This document shows, piece by piece, positions 8,651 to 18,188 of a stretch of DNA of 64,000 nucleotides. Numbering within the stretch: position 1 is the stretch's first letter; every line of letters starts with the position of its first letter. Origin of the DNA: Rhodocyclales bacterium (GTDB taxonomy: Bacteria; Pseudomonadota; Gammaproteobacteria; Burkholderiales; Rhodocyclaceae); NCBI GenBank assembly GCA_028292505.1, contig JAQGMF010000052.1:108450-172449 (forward strand), read 5' to 3'. The notes under the pieces are model-generated. The model searched no databases. It was not told the DNA's origin and was given only the letters and a program-made list of their open reading frames with translations. A program made the position numbers and the translations under genes.

Positions 8651-10858
8651 ATGGCGACAATGAAGACGCATTTGGTACGACAGGCATTCAGTCTGCTGGC
8701 ACCCGAAGGGCCGCGCGGTCGCCTGTCCACCCTGCTGTTTCACAAAGTGCCCTATGTGGCGGACCCGCTGACGCCGGGTGAGTTTTGCCTGGAGCAGTTC
8801 GATGGGCTCATGGCATTTTTGCAGCGTTACTTCCGCGTGCTGCCGCTCGCCGAAGCAGCGCGTGCCGTGCAGAAGGGTACCTTACCGGAACGCGCTGTAG
8901 CCATCAGCTTCGATGATGGTTATGCAGATTGGCTAACGGGTGTCAGTGAAGTGCTGACCCGACGCAATCTACCGGCAACCTTTTTCATCACCACGGAACA
9001 ATTCGCAGGTCCGGCGTTGTGGCATGAACGCGTCATTGCTGCCGTGCGCGAGTTGCCGGACTTCGGCGCATTGTTGCCGCCCGGCTTTGGCCACCTCACC
9101 GACTTGCGCACCTTGCAATCGCGCATCACGTTGGTGGCGGGATTACAGGATCGCTTCAAATACGTTCCTTTGCCTGAGCGTCTGGCAGCAATCGAGGCAC
9201 TGGAAGCGCAGGCTATCCGCCCGCTGGTGTTGCCCGAACGCTTCACCGTCGACTCGGTGAAGGCGCTACATGCCAAAGGCTTCGATGTGGGCGCGCATAC
9301 CGTGCGCCATCCCATTCTCAATAAGTGCAGCCTCAGCGAAGCACGTGACGAAATCGGCAGTTGCCGCGAAGAGCTGTCCGCCGCCTTGCGCGCGCCCGTC
9401 GAACTATTCGCCTACCCTAACGGACGCTTTGTGACTGACTATTCGCTCGATCACGTCGAGCTGGTACGGCAGTGCGGTTACAGCGCGGCGGTCAGTACGG
9501 ATTGGGGCGTCGCGCGTCGCGGCGATGACATCTGGCAGTTGCCGCGTTTTACGCCCTGGGCAAAGCAACCCTGGCTCATGGGTTTGCAGCTGGCGCGCAA
9601 TCTTCGCTCGCCGCCGATGCGCCAGGCCTCGCAGACCGCGATGGTCGATTTTGGCAAGCAGGCGCGCGAGGAGAAACGGCCATTGCGCGTGCTGTACGTG
9701 GAAAACGGCGCAGGTTTCGGCGGTGCCGTCGTGGCGCTGGAAACGACGCTCTCGGCACTCGACCCCGCACGCGTGGAAGCTCGCGTGGTCTGCAATTTCC
9801 CTGTGGGTCGTTTTGCCGAACAGCCCGTGGTGCGTTCGGTGCGTGTCATCAGCGACAGGCGTTTCGATGTGGCCAGTCGGGTCGCAACGCTCAAGCAACA
9901 TCCGCGCGCCTATTATGGATGGCGCCGTGCAGCGTTGTTTCTCGCTGGCCGGCTTGATGACATTGTCAATCGTGGGCCATATCTTGTCGCCTTGCTGCGC
10001 GAAATCGCACGCTACCGTCCCGACGTGGTCCATGGCAACAATCTGCCTTCATCCAATCGTGAAGCCATCGTTGCAGCGTGGCTCAGTCGGCTGCCCTATG
10101 TTCAGCACTTGCGTGGTGAATTGTGGTCTGGCGGGGCAGAGCAATGGCTGCTGAAGCAACCAGCCGCCTACGTGCCGGTCTCTCAATGGCTTGCCGAGTC
10201 GCTGGTCGAAAAAGGCGTCGCCCGCCAGCGCATCGTGCAGATTTACGATGGCCTGCCTGCAGCATTGCCGGCGGTGGCACCGTATCTACGCAACGAGCTG
10301 AATATCCCTTCGTCATCAACCCTGGTGGCCTTGATCGGTATGCTGGTGCCATGGAAGGGACAGCGCCTTTTCATTGAAGCGGTTACGCGGCTGTCGCGAC
10401 AAACCGATGCATGTTTTTTGATGATCGGTGGCACGCCGGAGAATGGCGACCTCGCCTATGCCCAATTTCTCGAGGTCTTGCTCGAAGAGCGCGGCTTGCG
10501 CGACCGCGTGCGCATGCTGGGTCTGCGGCACGATGTGGCGCAATTGCTACCGGAACTGGACGTAGTCGTATCGGCATCACAAAGCCCCGAGCCGCTTGGA
10601 TTGGTGATGCTCGAAGGCATGCGCGCGGGAGCGGTTTTCGTCGGCCCACGCCATGGCGCAGCCATCGAAGTCGTGCAAAGCCAGCAAGATGGCTACCTGT
10701 TCACACCCAACGATGCGGAGGCATTTGCAGCGGCGCTTGAGCAGGCCATTGCCGCTGTTCCCGCGCGCGCGGTGCGGGAAGAGGTCGCCCGGCGTATCGC
10801 AGCCGAATTTTCGGCGCCAAGCCAGGCGCGTCGTATCGAGGCCTTGTACCGCGTTTGA
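8651..10858 (+). CDS. Polysaccharide deacetylase-glycosyltransferase fusion
   Basis: A 735-residue two-domain protein. Residues about 1-310 form a NodB-type polysaccharide deacetylase: LLFHKV, AISFDDGYADWL with the metal/catalytic Asp pair, and GAHTVRHPILNK with the metal histidines. Residues about 340-735 form a GT4 glycosyltransferase, from RVLYVENGAGFGGAVVAL to ASQSPEPLGLVMLEGM with its nucleotide-sugar binding Glu. No signal peptide or helix is evident, so both domains appear cytoplasmic, which would mean deacetylation of a nucleotide- or lipid-linked precursor. It starts 13 bp after the hydrolase fusion. In-frame TTG 8642 and ATG 8660 are alternative starts. Confidence 0.83.
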   Translation: MATMKTHLVRQAFSLLAPEGPRGRLSTLLFHKVPYVADPLTPGEFCLEQFDGLMAFLQRYFRVLPLAEAARAVQKGTLPERAVAISFDDGYADWLTGVSEVLTRRNLPATFFITTEQFAGPALWHERVIAAVRELPDFGALLPPGFGHLTDLRTLQSRITLVAGLQDRFKYVPLPERLAAIEALEAQAIRPLVLPERFTVDSVKALHAKGFDVGAHTVRHPILNKCSLSEARDEIGSCREELSAALRAPVELFAYPNGRFVTDYSLDHVELVRQCGYSAAVSTDWGVARRGDDIWQLPRFTPWAKQPWLMGLQLARNLRSPPMRQASQTAMVDFGKQAREEKRPLRVLYVENGAGFGGAVVALETTLSALDPARVEARVVCNFPVGRFAEQPVVRSVRVISDRRFDVASRVATLKQHPRAYYGWRRAALFLAGRLDDIVNRGPYLVALLREIARYRPDVVHGNNLPSSNREAIVAAWLSRLPYVQHLRGELWSGGAEQWLLKQPAAYVPVSQWLAESLVEKGVARQRIVQIYDGLPAALPAVAPYLRNELNIPSSSTLVALIGMLVPWKGQRLFIEAVTRLSRQTDACFLMIGGTPENGDLAYAQFLEVLLEERGLRDRVRMLGLRHDVAQLLPELDVVVSASQSPEPLGLVMLEGMRAGAVFVGPRHGAAIEVVQSQQDGYLFTPNDAEAFAAALEQAIAAVPARAVREEVARRIAAEFSAPSQARRIEALYRV

Positions 10859-10886
10859 GTCTAGTTATTTCCATGAACGCCGGAAT

Positions 10887-10971
10887 GTAGGTTGGTGCTG
10901 AGCAGAGCGAAGCCCAACATTGTTCGGCCGGACTCCGACGTTGGGCTTCGCTCTGCTCAGCGCCAACCTAC
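10887..10971. repeat. Long inverted repeat (REP-like hairpin)
   Basis: Two arms of about 33 bases, starting GTAGGTTGG and ending CCAACCTAC, can fold into a near-perfect stem with a short loop; inside are GAGCAGAGCGAAGCCCAAC and its complement. It sits between convergent genes (stops at 10858 and 10988), so it may act as a bidirectional terminator. Sequences of this type occur as dispersed repeats in many proteobacterial genomes. Confidence 0.8.
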
Positions 10972-10987
10972 GCCTGTATGGGCTAGC

Positions 10988-12007
10988 TTACGGCGTGCGC
11001 AGCTTCGGCGCCACGGCGCCCATCACCATGCTGATGGCGACGGGACTCCAGTGCCCATCTGAAGGGCCGACCTCCAGGTTTAACGGGCTGCGCGCATGGT
11101 AGGCGATGAAAAACGGCGCAGTGTCGACGATGTCCATGTGCGCTTCCGCAGCCGCCTGCATGAATTGCTGGCGCACGCGGGATATGCGTTTGACATCATG
11201 CTCGATAGCATCGCGTTCGCTATCGAATACCAGAATATAACGTTGCCCCGCGTTGCGTGGCAGATCGTTCAGGAAACGCTGAATGATGATTTGCGCAGTC
11301 GCGTCGTCGATGCGATCTTCGGGCGGTGTGTCGTCCTTCGCCTGATGTGTATTGCGCGGTGGAAAGAGCTGCGCGAGCAACTGGTCGGGCTTGAGACGCA
11401 GCTGCGAGAACAGGTATTGGGCCAGCGCAGAATGCCGCACCAGGTCTTTCACTCTGCCGGTCGGTGCCTGACGTTCATGACGTAACGCGAGGCTGCTCGG
11501 GTCCAGGCAGGGACTGTGGACATTGCCCGATCCACACAGAGTCTGCCGCACGTCGCTGCGCTCGATGACGATGACGAAGGTTCGGATGTCGAAGTGATCC
11601 TGCGCGAATTTTACGCGTTCGACATAATCGAGCAGTGACGATCCCGGGCCGCCAAGCGCGTAGACCGCACGGCCGCCAAGGCGCGATTCGAGCTGCGGGG
11701 CCGGCCGCTGTTGCGCTGGCAACATATTGGCTTCGACGAAGCTGTCGCCGATCAACGCGATAGCGGTCGGGTCGCGCACGAAATCGCGGCCATCGATGAA
11801 ACCGAAATTATTGCTGTGCAGATGCTGGACGTTGTGCAGGCTCCAACCCGAGGATAGTACAAAGTCATAATGTGCTGGATAGGTGACGATGTCCGGGTTG
11901 AAGTGATAACCCGTGCCGGTCGAGGTCGATACCGGCAGCAGGCGACATAGCAGCTCCAGTGCGATCAGGGCGCTGACGATGCCGGTGAGGAGACGCGTGA
12001 CGGACAT
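10988..12007 (-). CDS. SGNH/GDSL-type hydrolase-like protein, partner of MBOAT acyltransferase
   Basis: About 339 residues: an N-terminal membrane anchor (LLTGIVSALIALELLCRLL), then a periplasmic SGNH-like domain with ALIGDSFVEA (GDSF at 87-90, nucleophile Ser) and a C-terminal DGHWSP carrying the Asp-x-His of the catalytic triad. Proteins of this kind (AlgJ/AlgX/DltD-like) take acetyl groups delivered by an MBOAT protein and place them on an exported polysaccharide. Its start at 12007 lies 2 bp after the stop of the MBOAT gene. An in-frame extension upstream overlaps the MBOAT coding region and is rejected. The acyl group and acceptor sugar are inferred only. Confidence 0.75.
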   Translation of the reverse strand: MSVTRLLTGIVSALIALELLCRLLPVSTSTGTGYHFNPDIVTYPAHYDFVLSSGWSLHNVQHLHSNNFGFIDGRDFVRDPTAIALIGDSFVEANMLPAQQRPAPQLESRLGGRAVYALGGPGSSLLDYVERVKFAQDHFDIRTFVIVIERSDVRQTLCGSGNVHSPCLDPSSLALRHERQAPTGRVKDLVRHSALAQYLFSQLRLKPDQLLAQLFPPRNTHQAKDDTPPEDRIDDATAQIIIQRFLNDLPRNAGQRYILVFDSERDAIEHDVKRISRVRQQFMQAAAEAHMDIVDTAPFFIAYHARSPLNLEVGPSDGHWSPVAISMVMGAVAPKLRTP

Positions 12008-12009
12008 GG

Positions 12010-13488
12010 CTAGAAGTTGAAATAGATGAAGGCGCTGACCGAGTCGCGGGTCGCGTTGATGATCAAGGCCATGATGATGATGACAAAACTCGCGCCGAAC
12101 AGGAATGATGCGAGCTGCACCGACCGCCCGCAGCGTTCGATTAGCCATTCCCCGAGCTTGTTGCTATTGGGCCCGAGGCTCGTTAGCAGGAAGCTGGCAA
12201 GACACCACCATGCGCCGGTATCCAGATGCAGTCCTGCATTCCACAATAGCGGATGCGCAACATCTCGCGTGAGCGTCGCGCCAGTCATGGCATGCAATAT
12301 GGATAGCGCGCCGCCGAGTGTCGTTGCGCGGAAGAACACCCAGCCGGCAATGACCGCCGCCAGCGTGATTGCCCAAGCCAGCAACCGGTAGCAACGGCCT
12401 TCCGCGAATCCAGCAGGCAACAGCGTTTTGCAGGCCGCATGCCAGGCGTGATTGATCATCAGGTAGATGCCATGCAGGGCGCCCCACAATACAAAATTCC
12501 AGCTCGCGCCATGCCATAGACCGCCGAGCACCATGGTGACGAAGAGGTTCAGGTGGCGTCGTGCCTTGCCGTGACGGTTGCCGCCGAGCGGGATGTAGAG
12601 ATAGTCGCGCAGGAATGCCGACAAGGTCATGTGCCAGCGCCGCCAGAAGTCGACGATATTGAGCGCCTTGTACGGCGAGTCGAAGTTGTACGGCAGGCGT
12701 ATGTTGAGCATGCGCGACAGGCCGATGGCCATGTCCGAGTAGCCGGAGAAATCGAAGTAGAGTTGCAGGGTGTAGGCGAGCGCACCCAGCCATGCTTCTG
12801 TCATGTCCGGCGTCAAGCCATGTGCTGCGCCGTTGAAGACGGCGTCGGCGTAAGGCGATATGCCATCGGCAAGAATGACTTTCTTGATCAGACCCAGGGC
12901 GAAGATGACCATGCCAGCGGAAAAATTGCCGGTGTTGAAGCGGTAGGTTGCGGCTTCGCGGAACTGCGGCATCATCTGCGCGTGATGCAGCACTGGCCCG
13001 GCGACGAGATGCGGAAAGTAGCTGACGAAGAGCCCGTAGTGCACCGGGCGTGGTTCGCTCACGCCTTTCTGATAGGCGTCGGCGAGGAAGGCAATTTGCG
13101 TGAAAGTAAAGAACGAAATACCGATTGGCAACGTGACGATGCCGATGGACCAGTGCGTGCCGCACAGGGCATTGAGGTTGTCGATCAGGAAGTTGGCATA
13201 TTTGAAATAGATCAATACCAACAGGTCAACCGTGATGCCCAGCGTCAGCCAGCGGCGCTTGCCTGGCGGTGAGGCTTGCGCGTTGATGCGCACACCGATG
13301 AAGTAATTCCAGCAGATCGAGCCGAGCAGCAGGACGGTGTAGCGCGGCATCCACCATGCATAAAATGCCATCGACGCGAAGAACAGCCACGCCGCCGCGG
13401 CGAGATGCGAGCGTCTTCCGAGCAGGAAGAAAACGCAGGCCACGATCGGCAGGTAAATGAGGATGAACTCAGGCGACGTGAACAGCAT
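12010..13488 (-). CDS. MBOAT family O-acyltransferase (AlgI-like)
   Basis: A 492-residue polytopic membrane protein. Conserved MBOAT stretches are visible in order: LPIGISFFTFTQIAFLAD, FPHLVAGPV, FDFSGYSDMAIGLSRM, FWRRWHMTLSAFLRDYLYIP (H286) and GGLWHGASWNFVLWG (H326, the likely catalytic His). AlgI-type proteins carry an acyl group, usually acetyl, across the inner membrane for O-acylation of polysaccharides. The SGNH gene directly downstream is its likely periplasmic partner. The pair lies next to the XrtA glycosyltransferases, so the exopolysaccharide made here is probably O-acylated. Confidence 0.9.
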   Translation of the reverse strand: MLFTSPEFILIYLPIVACVFFLLGRRSHLAAAAWLFFASMAFYAWWMPRYTVLLLGSICWNYFIGVRINAQASPPGKRRWLTLGITVDLLVLIYFKYANFLIDNLNALCGTHWSIGIVTLPIGISFFTFTQIAFLADAYQKGVSEPRPVHYGLFVSYFPHLVAGPVLHHAQMMPQFREAATYRFNTGNFSAGMVIFALGLIKKVILADGISPYADAVFNGAAHGLTPDMTEAWLGALAYTLQLYFDFSGYSDMAIGLSRMLNIRLPYNFDSPYKALNIVDFWRRWHMTLSAFLRDYLYIPLGGNRHGKARRHLNLFVTMVLGGLWHGASWNFVLWGALHGIYLMINHAWHAACKTLLPAGFAEGRCYRLLAWAITLAAVIAGWVFFRATTLGGALSILHAMTGATLTRDVAHPLLWNAGLHLDTGAWWCLASFLLTSLGPNSNKLGEWLIERCGRSVQLASFLFGASFVIIIMALIINATRDSVSAFIYFNF

Positions 13489-13516
13489 GGGCCGTGACGG
13501 AGGAAGGGTTCAGGGA

Positions 13517-13542
13517 GAACCTTGCGAAGGGTGGCAAGGTTC
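13517..13542. other. Perfect 9-bp hairpin between argB and the MBOAT gene
   Basis: GAACCTTGC at 13517-13525 pairs perfectly with GCAAGGTTC at 13534-13542 around an 8-base loop. No T-run follows on either strand, so it is not a classic intrinsic terminator. It may mark an mRNA processing or stabilising site between argB and the next minus-strand gene. Confidence 0.4.
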
Positions 13543-13585
13543 AACAGGCGCGCAGCAGCACCGCCGCCGCGCATGAAGCATTGCG

Positions 13586-14566
<981 letters not shown>

Positions 14567-15007
14567 TCACGCCACGGCTGTGCGCAACGGCAGCATCAGG
14601 ATGGCATCGCGGTTGGTCCAGGAGAAACACTGTGCCGCCGCTTCCTCCCAAGGGAGCCATTTGAAAGCGCTGTGCTCTTGTGGCGCCATCTGCACGGCGA
14701 TGCGTTGCCCGACCTGCAGGCTGAAGACATGTTCGCAGTTATGCGTCACGCCGGGCGCGTAGCGATGGCGCCAGATCGGGAAAATCTCGAAGCGATTGGT
14801 CAGGTGCCAATCGACGATTTCTGCTGTCGCGGCATGGATGCCCGTTTCTTCCAGTACTTCGCGTCGGGCCGTTTCGAGCAGGGGCTCATCGCCTTCCTGG
14901 CTGCCGGTCACCGATTGCCAGAAGCCGGGATGCAGGTTGCGCTCCAGCAGCAAGACATCCAGTAGCGCCGTGTGAATCACCACCAGCACGGAAACCGGTT
15001 TCTTCAT
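14567..15007 (-). CDS. nudB: Dihydroneopterin triphosphate diphosphatase
   Basis: A 146-residue Nudix hydrolase. The Nudix box covers residues 35-57, with REVLEET at 49-55 supplying the metal-binding glutamates. The N-terminal KKPVSVLVVIH and the WRHRYAPGVTHNCEHVFSL region match NudB, which removes pyrophosphate from dihydroneopterin triphosphate in folate synthesis. The folE gene for the preceding step is at 43.6 kb. Its ATG overlaps the stop of the barstar-like gene by 4 bp, so it is the third gene of an RNase-inhibitor-nudB transcription unit, an unexpected grouping. Confidence 0.9.
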   Translation of the reverse strand: MKKPVSVLVVIHTALLDVLLLERNLHPGFWQSVTGSQEGDEPLLETARREVLEETGIHAATAEIVDWHLTNRFEIFPIWRHRYAPGVTHNCEHVFSLQVGQRIAVQMAPQEHSAFKWLPWEEAAAQCFSWTNRDAILMLPLRTAVA

Positions 15008-15447
15008 GCCGGGACCGACAAAGGTGGAACATCATCGAGCCGTATGTCTACGAGCGCCCAGAAGGCGACACCGCCCTCGCGCCAGATGGCGCTGACATCG
15101 CGCAGGATGTCGATCAGCGTCTCGAAGGCTTGCGGATCATTCCCGCGAATCGTTTCGCTGCCGTGCAGGAGCAGCACATGTCCGTCCGCCTCGCACCAGG
15201 AAAGGTCGCTGAGACAATCGGCCAGCGCATCCCAATTCTGGCCGTACCAGTCGGGGAAGTGCAGGGCCTGGCCCAATAGTTTCAACAGACTCGTCGCATC
15301 GCGTGCCGGTGAAATATCTATCTGCCATGTATTGAGACCAGCAGTGGTGGCAGCGCGGAAAGCACGCTCGGCCTCTCCTTTCTCGATCGAGTAGACGCCG
15401 GCACATGTCGGGCTTCGCAAGAGATCGGCACAAGACAGGTTCTTCAT
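15004..15447 (-). CDS. Barstar-family ribonuclease inhibitor
   Basis: A 147-residue protein with the barstar signature FPDWYGQNWDALADCLSDL, the helix and loop that plug the active site of barnase-like RNases. It has no signal peptide, so it should stay in the cytoplasm and protect the cell from the RNase encoded just upstream. The two genes overlap by ATGA (15444-15447), and the next gene, nudB, overlaps in the same way. It is longer than classic barstar (about 90 residues) owing to an N-terminal extension of about 35 residues and a longer C-terminus. Confidence 0.88.
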   Translation of the reverse strand: MKNLSCADLLRSPTCAGVYSIEKGEAERAFRAATTAGLNTWQIDISPARDATSLLKLLGQALHFPDWYGQNWDALADCLSDLSWCEADGHVLLLHGSETIRGNDPQAFETLIDILRDVSAIWREGGVAFWALVDIRLDDVPPLSVPA

Positions 15448-15815
15448 GGAATCACCCGACTGAAACTGCGATAGTGGTCGGCAGTAAAATAAAACTCGTC
15501 GGGCGTGCCGACGATGATGCGTCGTGCGCCGCGGTCGCCGGCACCCGGTGTTGGCACGGTGTACTCGTGATAGGTGCCGCGTGGCCTGGAGGGCAGGCGC
15601 CTCTCGCGGTTCTGGAATTCGACACCGTCGCGGCGGTACGGAAAAGGGCCGCCCTGACGAATCAGTTTCAGCGTGGCCTGTGCCTCACCGGGCAGTTCGT
15701 GCGCGGCAATCGTCGTGATGGGTGACACGCTCCGCGCGTATGCAAGGACCGTATTGTTGGCCATGCCGAACGCAAGCAGGCACAGCAGCAGATGGCGGAA
15801 CAGTGAGCTTTTCAT
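15444..15815 (-). CDS. Secreted barnase-like guanyl-specific ribonuclease
   Basis: About 123 residues: a signal peptide (MKSSLFRHLLLCLLAFGMANNTVLA) followed by a small RNase N1/T1-type domain. The pattern LPSRPRGTYHEYTV, RGARRIIVG and FTADHYRSF gives the catalytic Glu, Arg and His of barnase. It should cleave RNA after guanosine in the periplasm or outside the cell. A longer frame runs to 15995 but overlaps aceK on the other strand; MKSSLF at 15815 is clearly the start. It is paired with the barstar gene directly downstream. Confidence 0.88.
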   Translation of the reverse strand: MKSSLFRHLLLCLLAFGMANNTVLAYARSVSPITTIAAHELPGEAQATLKLIRQGGPFPYRRDGVEFQNRERRLPSRPRGTYHEYTVPTPGAGDRGARRIIVGTPDEFYFTADHYRSFSRVIP

Positions 15816-15900
15816 GATGAGGGTGGCGGCGAATTGACGAAGCAGTTTAGCATCAAGGCTCAAACGGCCTCGGCCGTCACAGGTGATCGGAAAACATGCG

Positions 15901-17670
15901 ATGAATGCCCCTGCGGGAGGTGATGTGGTGAGTTCGACAGCGGATGGTCTGCTGCGTGCGCAGGGCATTGCGCTGGCGCTGATCGACGGCTTCAACAGGC
16001 ACTACCGCATCTTTCGTGAAACGACCCAGCGCGCCAGGAGTCGTTTCGTCGATGCGGACTGGTTGGGCGAGTTGTCGGCAGTGCGCGACCGCGTGCAGTT
16101 CTATGACGAACGGGTAATGGAGACGACCGAGCGCTTGCGCCACGAGTTCGGCGCGGAGGCGCTCGATGACGCCACCTGGCAACAGGTCAAGCTGTTCTTC
16201 ATCGGCCACCTCATCAATCACAAGCAGCCCGAGCTGGCCGAGTCATTTTTCAATTCGGTGTGCTGCAAGATTCTGCATCGCAGCTACTTCAACAACGATT
16301 ACATCTTCGCGCGGCCGGCGATCGCCACCGAGTACATCCAGTCCTACCCGCCAACGTATTCCAGCTACTACCCGCAGCAGGACGGTCTGCGCAAGACGGT
16401 GCGCAGGATCATCCTCGACTTCGCCTGGGAGTTGCCCTTCGAGAATCTGGAAAGGGACATCCGGGCCATCCTCGTAGCGGCGCGCAGACATCTCGGCGCG
16501 TGGCCAAAGCCCGAGGCCAACTCGCAGATCCAGGTGCTGTATTCGCCGTTCTATCGCAACAAGACCGCCTACATCATCGGCAAGGCCATCAACGGGTATC
16601 ACGAATATCCGTTTGCCTTGGTGATCCGTCACGGCGATGGCGAAGCAGCCTCGCTACGGGCCGATGCGCTGATTCTCGATACCTGGCGCATCTCGCTGCT
16701 GTTCTCGCTGTCGCGCGCCTACTTCATGGTCGACATGGAAGTGCCCTCGGGCTACATCCAGTTCCTGCGCAGCGTCATGCCCAACAAGCCGCGCAGCGAG
16801 CTTTACACCATGCTCGGTCTGGGCAAGCAGGGCAAGACGACGTTCTTTCGCGACCTGGTGAGCCACCTGTCGCACTCGAACGATCAGTTCATCGTGGCGC
16901 CCGGTATTCGCGGCATGGTCATGGCCGTGTTCACGCTGCCGTCCTTTCCGTATGTCTTCAAGGTGATCAAGGACCAGCGCTCGATCCGCAAGGAGATGGA
17001 TCGCGACACCGTCAAGCGCAAATACCTGATGGTCAAGCAAGTGGACCGGGTCGGGCGCATGGCCGATACGCTGGAGTTCTCCAACGTTGCGCTGCCGCGT
17101 CATCGCTTCAACGAAGAGCTGTTGCAGGAACTGCGCGACCTCGCCGGCGAGAGCGTCGAGGAGGATGGCAATTCCGTTGTCATCAAGCATCTCTACATCG
17201 AGCGGCGCCTCATTCCGCTGAACATCTACCTGAATCAGGCCGATGATGCGGAGCTGGACAACATCGTGCACGAATATGGCAATGCCATACGCGAGATGGC
17301 GCAGGCGAATATTTTCCCCGGCGATATGTTATGGAAGAATTTCGGCGTGACGCGCTATGGCCGTGTCGTCTTCTACGACTACGACGAAATCGAATTCATG
17401 ACGGATTGCCATTTCCGCAGCATCCCAACCGCGCCCAATCCGGAAGCGGAGTTGAGCGGCGAAGTGTGGTATCCCGTCGCCAGGAACGATGTGTTCCCCG
17501 AGGAATTCGGTGTCTTCCTGCTGGGGCTACCGCGCGTGCGCGAAGCCTTCATGCGTCATCACGCCGATCTGCTCACGCCGCAATTCTGGCAGGCGGCGCA
17601 GCAGCGCATTCGCGACGGACACGTCGAGGACTTCTATCCGTATCCGCAGGAACTACGCTTCAGGACTTGA
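15901..17670 (+). CDS. aceK: Isocitrate dehydrogenase kinase/phosphatase
   Basis: About 589 residues, the usual AceK length. Typical stretches are FFIGHLINHKQPELAESFFNSV, the ATP-binding GLGKQGKTTFFRDL, and the C-terminal WKNFGVTRYGRVVFYDYDEI. AceK phosphorylates isocitrate dehydrogenase to divert isocitrate to the glyoxylate shunt during growth on acetate or fatty acids, and reverses it by its own phosphatase activity. A GTG at 15883 is an in-frame alternative start. Its stop is only 3 bp from that of dut on the opposite strand. No aceA/aceB genes lie in the window. Confidence 0.96.
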   Translation: MNAPAGGDVVSSTADGLLRAQGIALALIDGFNRHYRIFRETTQRARSRFVDADWLGELSAVRDRVQFYDERVMETTERLRHEFGAEALDDATWQQVKLFFIGHLINHKQPELAESFFNSVCCKILHRSYFNNDYIFARPAIATEYIQSYPPTYSSYYPQQDGLRKTVRRIILDFAWELPFENLERDIRAILVAARRHLGAWPKPEANSQIQVLYSPFYRNKTAYIIGKAINGYHEYPFALVIRHGDGEAASLRADALILDTWRISLLFSLSRAYFMVDMEVPSGYIQFLRSVMPNKPRSELYTMLGLGKQGKTTFFRDLVSHLSHSNDQFIVAPGIRGMVMAVFTLPSFPYVFKVIKDQRSIRKEMDRDTVKRKYLMVKQVDRVGRMADTLEFSNVALPRHRFNEELLQELRDLAGESVEEDGNSVVIKHLYIERRLIPLNIYLNQADDAELDNIVHEYGNAIREMAQANIFPGDMLWKNFGVTRYGRVVFYDYDEIEFMTDCHFRSIPTAPNPEAELSGEVWYPVARNDVFPEEFGVFLLGLPRVREAFMRHHADLLTPQFWQAAQQRIRDGHVEDFYPYPQELRFRT

Positions 17671-17673
17671 GCG

Positions 17674-18123
17674 TCAGCCTTTGCCGGTACTACCGAAGCC
17701 ACCCGCGCCGCGATCGCTGACGGTGAATTCCTCGACCACGTTGAAGCCCACCTGCAGCACTGGCACGATCACCAGTTGCGCGATGCGGTCCAGCGGCTGG
17801 ATCGTGAAAGACTCCTTGCCGCGATTCCAGGTCGACACGAAAAGCTGCCCCTGGTAATCCGAATCGATCAGGCCGACAAGATTGCCTAACACAATGCCGT
17901 GCTTGTGGCCGAGGCCTGAGCGCGGCAGGATGATGGCGGCATATCCCGGATCGGCAATATGGATCGCCATGCCGGTCGGAATCAGATGTGTGTCGCCGGG
18001 ATTGAGTACCAGCGGCGCGTCGAGCGCGGCGCGCAAATCGAGGCCGGCGGCGCCGGGCGTGGCGTACTGTGGAAGAAAATCCTTGATACGTGGGTCGAGA
18101 ATCTTGACGTCAATCTGGCGCAT
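17674..18123 (-). CDS. dut: dUTP diphosphatase
   Basis: A 149-residue trimeric dUTPase. The five family motifs are present, including [31 protein letters not shown], and the C-terminal GGFGSTGKG arm that closes over the active site. It hydrolyses dUTP to dUMP, which keeps uracil out of DNA and feeds dTMP synthesis. It follows coaBC on the same strand by about 65 bp, a common arrangement in proteobacteria. Confidence 0.97.
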   Translation of the reverse strand: MRQIDVKILDPRIKDFLPQYATPGAAGLDLRAALDAPLVLNPGDTHLIPTGMAIHIADPGYAAIILPRSGLGHKHGIVLGNLVGLIDSDYQGQLFVSTWNRGKESFTIQPLDRIAQLVIVPVLQVGFNVVEEFTVSDRGAGGFGSTGKG

Positions 18124-18188
18124 GGTTTTTTGGGCAATGGGGTGGGCGGCGTGCCCACGTGTTGGAGGTAAAAACTTCGAGTAAGGGT

